Part shown: positions 53,203-61,171 of the stretch, in pieces
Numbering within the stretch: position 1 is the stretch's first letter
Layout: the number at the start of each line of letters is the position of its first letter
NCBI RefSeq assembly: GCF_002270355.1
Contig: NZ_NJFZ01000017.1
Span: forward strand, 186,001 to 250,000
Reading direction: 5' to 3'
Source of the DNA: Flectobacillus sp. BAB-3569
GTDB taxonomy: Bacteria; Bacteroidota; Bacteroidia; Cytophagales; Spirosomataceae
Length of the DNA: 64,000 nt
Position numbers and translations under genes: made by a program
The notes under the pieces: generated by a model
What the model saw: the letters and a program-made list of their open reading frames with translations, nothing else
Databases searched by the model: none
Told to the model about the DNA's origin: nothing

Positions 53203-53841
53203 TTATATGCTCCAGTTAGCAGGGTCATGACGCCACTCTTGAAGAGTTATCATTTGACTTTCTGTAACATAGTTTTTCTTTTTAGCTTCCTCCAACAAGG
53301 TTTCGTAATCGCTCAAAGTATAAAACTTCAAGCCTTTTTCTGCAAAGTTTTGAGTTGCGACATTAAAACCATAGGTAAAAATAGCGACCATACCCAATAC
53401 ATTAGCACCAGCCTCGCGTAATGCTTCAGCAGCCTTTAATGAACTACCACCTGTAGACACCAAATCCTCCACTAATACTACTTTCTGACCAGCTTTGATT
53501 TCACCTTCGATTTGGTTGCCCATACCATGTTTTTTCGGCTCAGGGCGTACATAGCAAAATGGCAAGTCTAAGAAATCAGCTACCAAAGCACCTTGCGCAA
53601 TACCTGCTGTAGCTACACCTGCGATGATATCAACCTCTGGCCAGTATGCTTTAACAGCAGCAGCCAAGCCGTCACGGATTGCAGTACGTACCTTTGCGTG
53701 AGAAAGAGTAATACGGTTATCACAATAAATAGGAGAATTCCAGCCAGAAGCCCATTTGAAAGGCTTGTCAGGGCTTAATCTTACGGCTTTTACGTCTAGT
53801 AGCATCGAGGCCACAGATTGTGCAAGTGTTGCGTGTGTCAT
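53203..53841 (-). CDS. pyrE: Orotate phosphoribosyltransferase
   Basis: It joins orotate and PRPP to orotidine 5-phosphate in pyrimidine synthesis. The PRPP-binding loop VVLVEDLVSTGGSSLKAAEAL is intact (Asp-Asp type reads E-D here), with upstream GWNSPIYCDNRITLSHAKVR and FCYVRPEPKKHGMGNQIEG, the flexible catalytic loop. Full length at 212 residues. It is monocistronic, divergent from the Nudix gene with -7 motifs on both strands in the spacer (53944-53992). Confidence 0.96.
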   Translation of the reverse strand: MTHATLAQSVASMLLDVKAVRLSPDKPFKWASGWNSPIYCDNRITLSHAKVRTAIRDGLAAAVKAYWPEVDIIAGVATAGIAQGALVADFLDLPFCYVRPEPKKHGMGNQIEGEIKAGQKVVLVEDLVSTGGSSLKAAEALREAGANVLGMVAIFTYGFNVATQNFAEKGLKFYTLSDYETLLEEAKKKNYVTESQMITLQEWRHDPANWSI

Positions 53842-53943
53842 TGGATTACTGAATTTGTATAGGGCGATGAGATTTCTTTGTCTGTTTTGAGATTGTATTC
53901 AAGCAAAGAAGGTTAATTTGGTTGTCGATTTTCAACTTTTATG

Positions 53944-53951
53944 CAAAAATA
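53944..53951 (-). promoter_or_regulatory. pyrE: -7 promoter motif (TATTTTTG) for pyrE
   Basis: An exact match on the minus strand, about 105 bp upstream of ATG 53841. Confidence 0.45.
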
Positions 53952-53984
53952 GGAAGAGTCGGGCATGTTTTACTAACAAAAATG

Positions 53985-53992
53985 TAATTTTG
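53985..53992 (+). promoter_or_regulatory. -7 promoter motif (TAATTTTG) for the Nudix gene
   Basis: An exact match 78 bp upstream of ATG 54070, divergent from the pyrE motif 34 bp away. Confidence 0.45.
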
Positions 53993-54069
53993 CTTTTACA
54001 ATGCAACAATATGGGTGGCTCAACACGTGCCAAACATTGCCAAATATTTAAAGATATCTATTCAATAAG

Positions 54070-54765
54070 ATGATCATTTTCATTGACGACAGACCTATCA
54101 AAGTGATAAGTCAAAAAAAAGCTAAGTCTCTGACAACCACAGATTTTGAACACTTGATAGACGCAAAACTTGAAAGTATTCGTCCTGAGAAATTGCATGG
54201 CCATGTCTTGATATTAAACGTAATTTTACCAACAATCAATAAACTTTTTTCAATTTTAAAAGAACACGATTTACCACACTTTCAATCTATCACATTGGTA
54301 ACAGCCGATAGAGATTTGACAGAAGAGCAAATTAAAGCACAATATAAGGTGATTAAAGCGGCAGGTGGCGTAGTTAGAAATGAAAAAGGAGATTTATTAT
54401 TGATGTATCGTCTCAAAAAATGGGATTTACCCAAAGGTAAACTCGACAAAGGCGAAAAATCCAAAAATGGTGCGGTACGCGAAGTAGAGGAGGAATGTAA
54501 TGTAAAAGTACGTTTGGAAGAAAAAATCTGTACCACTTTTCATACTTATACTTACAAAAACGAGCACATCCTCAAACAAACTAAATGGTATTCAATGGAG
54601 ATTGTGGATGCTTCTAAAATGAAACCACAAATTGAAGAGGATATCGAAAAATTAGAATGGATGGATCGTAAACAAGTACACACAGCCTTGATTAACTCTT
54701 ATTCATCGATTCGCTATGTCGTAAAAAGATATTTTTACGAGGGTGAAGACAAATGGGAAATATAG
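54070..54765 (+). CDS. Nudix hydrolase with N-terminal extension (231 aa)
   Basis: Residues about 95-225 form the Nudix fold with the box GKLDKGEKSKNGAVREVEEEC; its REVEEE core is intact, while the glycine after it is Cys-Asn. The enzyme should hydrolyse a nucleoside-diphosphate-linked substrate with Mg2+; which one is unknown. The first about 90 residues (MIIFIDDRPIKVISQKKAKS, then HVLILNVILPTINKLFSILK) are an extra domain seen in Bacteroidota relatives, function unknown. The stop codon abuts a repeat-derived hairpin region. Confidence 0.9.
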   Translation: MIIFIDDRPIKVISQKKAKSLTTTDFEHLIDAKLESIRPEKLHGHVLILNVILPTINKLFSILKEHDLPHFQSITLVTADRDLTEEQIKAQYKVIKAAGGVVRNEKGDLLLMYRLKKWDLPKGKLDKGEKSKNGAVREVEEECNVKVRLEEKICTTFHTYTYKNEHILKQTKWYSMEIVDASKMKPQIEEDIEKLEWMDRKQVHTALINSYSSIRYVVKRYFYEGEDKWEI

Positions 54766-54766
54766 G

Positions 54767-54856
54767 AAGTGATGAGTTGTGAGTTTAGAGTGATTTGTTC
54801 TCTAAACTCATCACTCCAAACTCACAACTCATCACTCCAAATTCACAACTCATCAC

Positions 54857-54858
<2 letters not shown>
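54767..54858. repeat. GTGATGAGTTGTGAG repeat cluster forming a hairpin between stop codons
   Basis: AAGTGATGAGTTGTGAGTTT starts at 54768 on the plus strand. Its complement occurs twice, CTCACAACTCATCACT and TTCACAACTCATCACT, ending at 54858. The region is delimited by the Nudix stop (54765) and the metY stop (54857), so it can serve as terminator for both. Confidence 0.65.
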
Positions 54859-56154
<1,296 letters not shown>

Positions 56155-56273
56155 TTAAGGGCAAAGCCAATAGGTTTCTGTTTTAGAAGTAATTGGTACA
56201 ACAATACATCTACTGCATTGCCATGGTTTTGTTTCTTTTTTTAATACGTTTTTTCTAAAAGAATAATCACAAT

Positions 56274-56281
56274 CAAATATA
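56274..56281 (-). promoter_or_regulatory. metY: -7 promoter motif (TATATTTG) for metY
   Basis: An exact match on the minus strand, about 130 bp upstream of ATG 56142. The surrounding TAGGTATATTTGA recurs, less exactly, upstream of the GH2 gene (60979-60995). Confidence 0.4.
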
Positions 56282-56425
56282 CCTAAATATTTATTAAACT
56301 ACAAAAACTATAGATTAAATTATTCCCAAAAACCATTGTAATCAAAAAAGGACAAAATTTAGCTAATCGGTAATTATTACCATTAAAACTACATTTCACA
56401 CCACATATATTTCTTTTTTAACTTC

Positions 56426-56433
56426 TACCTTTG
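56426..56433 (+). promoter_or_regulatory. -7 promoter motif (TACCTTTG) for the AraC gene
   Basis: An exact match whose last bases overlap the TTG at 56431, ruling that codon out as start. ATG 56461 follows by 27 bp. Confidence 0.5.
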
Positions 56434-56460
56434 ACATCATCAAACGAAGCCAATGTGAGT

Positions 56461-57336
56461 ATGTCAGATAAAAAAATAAATTTCCCCATTTTAGATATTT
56501 GCACTTTATCCGAAACGAGAGATGAAGATTTTTTGGTGAGTAAATTTGGTGCCTATTTGGAGCGACACAAAAATCTTCATCATGCGCACCGACATAGTTT
56601 TTATCATTTGGTTTTCTTTACACAAGGTGCTGGCTTTCACACGATAGATTTTAGCAATTTTGATGTAAAACCCTACCAAATCTATTTTATGATACCAGGG
56701 CAGGTGCATAGTTGGAGTTTTGAAGGATCTATAGATGGTTATGTGGTCAATTTTTCAGAAGAATTTTTCCAGTCATTTTTATTGAAAGCAGAATATTTAG
56801 CTAATTTTTCATTTTTCAATAATATTGCACAAGACAGTGTCATCAATTTGAGTTTTCCGCTCAATCAGAAGGTAAAAGGCTTTTTTGAAGAAATCCTTGA
56901 ACAGGCACAACAAAAGCAACCTTTTGCCCATGACATGATAAAAAGTTTGTTGATACAAATGTTTATTGCCATAGACCAGCAAACCATTACTGAGAAGCCC
57001 AAAAATATTCCGCAGTTTAACTACACCTTGCTAAAGAATTTTCAAAAGTTGATTGAAAAACATCATACTACCCTAAAATTACCGATGGAGTACGCAGAAT
57101 TATTATATATTACTCCTAATCATTTGAACGCCCTTTGTAAGGAGCATTTGGGTATGCAAGCAGGTGAAGTGATTCGTAATAGAATTGTATTGGAAGCAAA
57201 AAGATTATTGGTCAACAAAAACACGAGTATCTCAGAAATTGCCTATTATCTCAATTTTGCGGACAATTCATATTTCTCTAAGTTTTTCAAAAAACACGTT
57301 GGAGTAAGTCCTGAGGAGTTTAGAAAGAAGATTTAA
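56461..57336 (+). CDS. AraC-family transcriptional regulator with cupin sensor (291 aa)
   Basis: The N-terminal cupin-like sensor (HAHRHSFYHLVFFTQGAGFHTIDF, IYFMIPGQVHSWSFEG) leads to a C-terminal double HTH (MEYAELLYITPNHLNALCKEHLG, SISEIAYYLNFADNSYFSKFFKKHVGVSPEEFRKKI). Ligand unknown. ATG 56461 is chosen because TTG 56431 sits in the -7 motif; GTG 56455 is also possible. The stop codon TAA lies within AAGATTTAAG, the inner TIR sequence of the repeat copy that follows. The final codons may thus come from the element. Confidence 0.9.
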   Translation: MSDKKINFPILDICTLSETRDEDFLVSKFGAYLERHKNLHHAHRHSFYHLVFFTQGAGFHTIDFSNFDVKPYQIYFMIPGQVHSWSFEGSIDGYVVNFSEEFFQSFLLKAEYLANFSFFNNIAQDSVINLSFPLNQKVKGFFEEILEQAQQKQPFAHDMIKSLLIQMFIAIDQQTITEKPKNIPQFNYTLLKNFQKLIEKHHTTLKLPMEYAELLYITPNHLNALCKEHLGMQAGEVIRNRIVLEAKRLLVNKNTSISEIAYYLNFADNSYFSKFFKKHVGVSPEEFRKKI

Positions 57337-57468
57337 GTTTTTTGTCGAAGGAATAAGGCAACAGGCACAAGGCAAAGAGTGTTAAATCGTTTTTTAGTAA
57401 CAATAGATATAGTTTTGCAGAAAGCTGAAAGCCGTAAGCTTTATAATTTAATTTTGCCAATCAACTTA
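57328..57468 (+). repeat. TIR element copy E (about 140 bp), overlapping the AraC stop codon
   Basis: The interior AAGGCAACAGGCACAAGGC, AGAGTGTTAAATCG and GCTGAAAGCCG follow copy A. The right end TTTAATTTTGCCAATCAACTTA matches the TIR. The left outermost bases are missing, but AAGATTTAAG of the inner TIR is present and contains the gene's TAA. The right end includes TAATTTTG (57449-57456), an exact -7 motif pointing at the DUF983 gene. Confidence 0.65.
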
Positions 57469-57546
57469 TTATTTTCTGCCTAATGCCTTCGGCATACAGC
57501 TTATAGCATATTATCAAAATTTTGTTTCATATAAATATTTTTAGTC

Positions 57547-57957
57547 ATGAACGAATATCAAAATATAAAACTCGATGTTGAAAGAAGTAAAACTCGTGCG
57601 ATGATAGAAATGCGTTGTCCGCAATGTCGTCAAGGAAAAATGTTTAAGTACTCTAACTGGCGAATAGATAAATTTGACGAGATGCACGACAATTGTCCTG
57701 TTTGTGGACTACATTTTGAGGTAGAACCTGGCTTCTGGTATGGTGCCATGTTTGTGAGTTACGGTTTTTCGATAGCGATTTTGGCCATCATGGGAATCGT
57801 GATTTATTGGGGTTTCAACGACCCATCGGTTTTAGGTTATATTATCCCTATTCCGATTGTATCCTTGATTGCTGTGCCATTCAATTTTAGAATGTCGAGA
57901 AGCGTATTTTTACATCTCTTTGGTTTTGTCAAATACAAACCAGAGCAAAATGCCTAG
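57547..57957 (+). CDS. DUF983 family membrane protein with zinc ribbon (136 aa)
   Basis: A CPQC...CPVC pair (residues about 25-28 and 51-54) makes a zinc ribbon next to a double membrane region (MFVSYGFSIAILAIMGIVIYW, LGYIIPIPIVSLIAVPF). DUF983 proteins are common in Bacteroidota and alphaproteobacteria; a link to cytochrome oxidase or lipid biology is debated, so no function is claimed. Its ATG is 91 bp beyond the -7 motif within the repeat copy E, which may be its promoter. It is convergent with the GH2 gene. Confidence 0.85.
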   Translation: MNEYQNIKLDVERSKTRAMIEMRCPQCRQGKMFKYSNWRIDKFDEMHDNCPVCGLHFEVEPGFWYGAMFVSYGFSIAILAIMGIVIYWGFNDPSVLGYIIPIPIVSLIAVPFNFRMSRSVFLHLFGFVKYKPEQNA

Positions 57958-58042
57958 AAATCTTTTCTCTTGTTATATAAAAATGAATCCTCAAACAATT
58001 GAGTGAATGAGTGATTATGTGAAAATTTGTTTTCAATCAGTA

Positions 58043-58063
58043 GAGACGCAATGATTGCGTCTC
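58043..58063. repeat. Palindrome GAGACGCAAT / ATTGCGTCTC
   Basis: Ten-bp perfect arms around one base. The TAGAGACGCAAT word resembles palindromic intergenic repeats known in many bacterial genomes (memory, not searched). Confidence 0.5.
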
Positions 58064-58094
58064 AAGCCAAGTGAAATCTAGCATGATAGCATCA

Positions 58095-58132
58095 AAAAAG
58101 CGGTCGAAAAATAATTTTTCGTACCGCTTTTT
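58095..58132. terminator. Bidirectional terminator between DUF983 and GH2 genes
   Basis: AAAAAGCGGT (58095-58104) pairs with ACCGCTTTTT (58123-58132), extended inside by CGAAAAAT/ATTTTTCG. Confidence 0.75.
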
Positions 58133-58244
58133 ATTGAAATTTATAAAGTCATCCAAGTCTCAAAATGCTGAATGAATCATGTTTGAGGGTTCTAAGTTTT
58201 AAAACTTTTGAAAAATGAGTCCAAGACTAAGTCTTGAACTAGGA

Positions 58245-60893
58245 TTACTTTACCTCTACATATTTCAAAGGTAAATTCCAGCCTTCAATGGAAATTTGAG
58301 TTGGTTGAGTACCTGTTTTTGCTTCTAAAACGATCTTCTTGGTCGTATTTGGTGTAATAGAAACATAGTTATCATCATAGAAAGTTGGCAAGATACGCTC
58401 TTTAGTTTGGGTATTTACCAAGGAAACTCGATTGAAGAATGCTATAGTTTTTTCGTCTTTGTTCGTCAGACTCACTTCTATTTTATCTCCTGAAATACGC
58501 TTGGCAATAACTTCCAAATTGGCAGATGACATAGTTTGTAAACCAGAATATTTACCTTCAGCATTCGGATACCAATAGAAGTTATCACTTACCAGCTTCT
58601 GATTTTCGTCCAATAATTGTAGTGACAGAAACGAACCATCTTTTGCTCCTAACTCATCCAAGATGTTTTTGACTGATAAAATCTTCTTAATGGATGTCGC
58701 CTCGATGTAGGTAAATACTTTGGTGATAAGTTTGGAATTACCTTTAGTGTCATAAGCTGTAGCCACCAGCATCAAATTTCGTTTGGCAGTAAAATCATTA
58801 TTCACCATCATCAACATGCCATCAATTGGATTTGCCATGATATGCACCAATTCACTACCGCTACGCAATCCATACAAACAAGCATTTGGGTCAAGATAAT
58901 AGTCATACATTTGTCCACGCATGGCAGTCCAAGGGTTTTGGGTTTTCCAAATAATAACTCCTGTGTACCAATCCCACTGATGAGCACTAAAACCTTCCAT
59001 CAAACCACGATACTGGTCGTAGTTGACTAGCTGTGCCTTCAAACCAAAATCTTTAATGTCCTTTGGCTTACCGTAAGGGTCGATAAACTGATTGTAGCCC
59101 ACACCCGTGTAAGTATGGTATGTCCAAACGGTATCTGGCTTTGTGCCTAAGTTATGGTATGGCACTTTTAAATTTTCTTCTGGAATAAATCTTTTCAATG
59201 ATTCATAGTCCCCTGTCCCTACCGAACCTACTTCAGAGTTGAATGGGAAAGTGCGCTGTTGCCAGAATACCTCCAAAGGTTGTATTCCATAAGGGCCGTC
59301 GCCGTTACCACCAAGAAAGTTGTAAGACATGGCATCTGAGTTTGAATAGTCTACAAACCAACGAGTTCCGTCTAGCTCAGGTAAAATTTTATCTCGCAAT
59401 GGTACCAAAATATCTTCAGGCGGCGTAATTTCGTTGCCTCCACACCACATTGCTAAAGAAGGGAAATTGCGTACCATTTTAATCATATCTGCTGCCGACT
59501 CCAAAAACAAAGGATGATTGTCTGGGTATTTACGACGAGTCCATTGGTCTTCTTTTTTCATAGGGTCAATCCAGCGACCGTTGCAGTCGCCCGACATCCA
59601 GAAATCTTGGAATACCAACAAACCATATTTATCACAAGCTTCATAAAACTCAGGACGCTCTACCAATGCCCCACCCCAAATACGAATCAAATTCAGGTTC
59701 ATATCTCTGTGGTAGCGAATTTCGGCGTCATAACGTTCCTTCGAAAAACGTAACATCGCGTCAGAGATAATCCAGTTACCACCTTTGATAAAAATCTTTT
59801 GACCATTTACGGCAATCTGACGGCTTTGGGTAGTAGTATTCCATGAGGTTTGAATTTCACGAATACCCACTTGTAGTTTCTCAAAATCTGAAACTTTTTG
59901 ACCGTTTGGCGTAAAACTAAACTCAGCATCATACAAATTCTGAGGACCATAACCCGCTGGCCACCACAACTTAGGATTGCTTACAATCAAGTCTTTGATT
60001 TTGTAGGTTTTGCTCGATTTGGCTGGTAATGTTAGTTTTTCGGAGACGGTTTGTCCATTAATTTTAAAAGTCAATAATCCTGAAACTGGGCTATCGCTGG
60101 TGTTTTCCAAATCTGCGGTGGTTCTCACCGTAGCTGGTTGTTGCGTACCTTCTGGTGTACGAACACCTGATACGAGAGTGATGACATGCGGATCTTTGAG
60201 GTTGACTAAGCCTGTTTTTTCAATCTGAACTTTGTCCCAAATACCTGTATTTCGGTCACGAATCGGGCGAATCCAATCCCACCCTGCGGTGTATTGTATG
60301 GCTACATTTTTGGCAATAGTTCCATCGCCACCTTGTCCACCATTTGGATTGCCAGGGGAGTTAGAAGGATATACAATGACTGCCAAGCGGTTTTTGCCAT
60401 TGTTTGCCAACAAACCCGTAATATCAAATGCTTTGCGCAAAAACATTCCTTCAAAAGGCTCTTTATTGACTTTCTGACCATTGACGAAGATTTCGCAAGA
60501 GTAGTTGATTCCTCTAAATTTCAACCACACTTTTTCTCCTGATGCAGGCTTTTTTTCCTCAAAATCCTTTACAAACCAATAAGTATAATACTCCTTCCCG
60601 ACATGATAAACATCAGGAATTTTCTCATTATTGAGTCCATAAAATGGATCAGGAATTTCTTTGTTGGCTAATTGAGTCGTCAAAACCGTACCCGGAACTA
60701 CCGCAGGTTTCCAAGTAGAAAGGTCAAATTGAGGACTAGAAATCTGCGTACCCGAAGCCTGAATAGTGTTTGCTTTGGTACATTTCCAACCTTGATTTAG
60801 CTCATAACTTTGTTGCGCCATAGCTGGCAAAAAGCCAACTGAAAGCAAACAAGTCTTAAGCGCAAGTTTCATTTTTTGTTTGAAAGAATACAT
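58245..60893 (-). CDS. GH2 family exo-beta-glycosidase (beta-mannosidase/glucosaminidase type, 882 aa)
   Basis: Exported glycosidase: the signal peptide is MYSFKQKMKLALKTCLLSVGFLPAMA. It has GH2 sugar-binding and Ig-like domains (YYTYWFVKDFEEKKP, WLKFRGINYSCEIFVNG), then a TIM barrel with GGNWIISDAMLRFSKERYDAE, acid Glu488 (MWCGGNEITPPED) and nucleophile Glu554 (FNSEVGSVG). It ends in a C-terminal beta part (NLPLKYVEVK). Length and the GGNWIP-like entry resemble exo-beta-glucosaminidase and mannosidase members. It is divergent from the GH78 gene, suggesting a shared plant- or fungal-glycan role. Exact substrate unknown. Confidence 0.9.
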   Translation of the reverse strand: MYSFKQKMKLALKTCLLSVGFLPAMAQQSYELNQGWKCTKANTIQASGTQISSPQFDLSTWKPAVVPGTVLTTQLANKEIPDPFYGLNNEKIPDVYHVGKEYYTYWFVKDFEEKKPASGEKVWLKFRGINYSCEIFVNGQKVNKEPFEGMFLRKAFDITGLLANNGKNRLAVIVYPSNSPGNPNGGQGGDGTIAKNVAIQYTAGWDWIRPIRDRNTGIWDKVQIEKTGLVNLKDPHVITLVSGVRTPEGTQQPATVRTTADLENTSDSPVSGLLTFKINGQTVSEKLTLPAKSSKTYKIKDLIVSNPKLWWPAGYGPQNLYDAEFSFTPNGQKVSDFEKLQVGIREIQTSWNTTTQSRQIAVNGQKIFIKGGNWIISDAMLRFSKERYDAEIRYHRDMNLNLIRIWGGALVERPEFYEACDKYGLLVFQDFWMSGDCNGRWIDPMKKEDQWTRRKYPDNHPLFLESAADMIKMVRNFPSLAMWCGGNEITPPEDILVPLRDKILPELDGTRWFVDYSNSDAMSYNFLGGNGDGPYGIQPLEVFWQQRTFPFNSEVGSVGTGDYESLKRFIPEENLKVPYHNLGTKPDTVWTYHTYTGVGYNQFIDPYGKPKDIKDFGLKAQLVNYDQYRGLMEGFSAHQWDWYTGVIIWKTQNPWTAMRGQMYDYYLDPNACLYGLRSGSELVHIMANPIDGMLMMVNNDFTAKRNLMLVATAYDTKGNSKLITKVFTYIEATSIKKILSVKNILDELGAKDGSFLSLQLLDENQKLVSDNFYWYPNAEGKYSGLQTMSSANLEVIAKRISGDKIEVSLTNKDEKTIAFFNRVSLVNTQTKERILPTFYDDNYVSITPNTTKKIVLEAKTGTQPTQISIEGWNLPLKYVEVK

Positions 60894-61171
60894 AAATTTA
60901 GATTTAAGAAAATTGGGAATTATTGAGAGAGAAACCCTTCCCTTTGCTCGGTGGGCATTTTTCTCAGTATTATTTTTATATTAAATATACCTAAAAAAAG
61001 CTTAGACATCGACGGAAAGGAAGTATTTCAAATATAGGTAATCAAGAAAAGTAATTAACCTGAATTGTCTGGAAAATCTATACTTAGGATAATTATTAAT
61101 GTTAACACATGACACTTTTTATCCGAAAAAATGAAACCTTGTTTCCTCAAAAATCACTCAATTCTATAATC
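60894..61171. other. 278-bp divergent spacer between GH2 and GH78 genes
   Basis: It contains two AT-rich ATATACC words: ATTAAATATACCTAAA (60979-60995) and CAAATATA (61029-61036, complement TATATTTG, an exact -7 for the GH2 gene). No exact plus-strand motif for GH78. No gene. Confidence 0.4.

Larger units (their letters stand above)
57958..58244. other. 287-bp spacer with palindromes
   Basis: No gene. It contains TTGAGTGAATGAGTGAT words (57990-58020), a palindrome GAGACGCAAT-G-ATTGCGTCTC (58043-58063) and a terminator (58095-58132). Confidence 0.6.
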
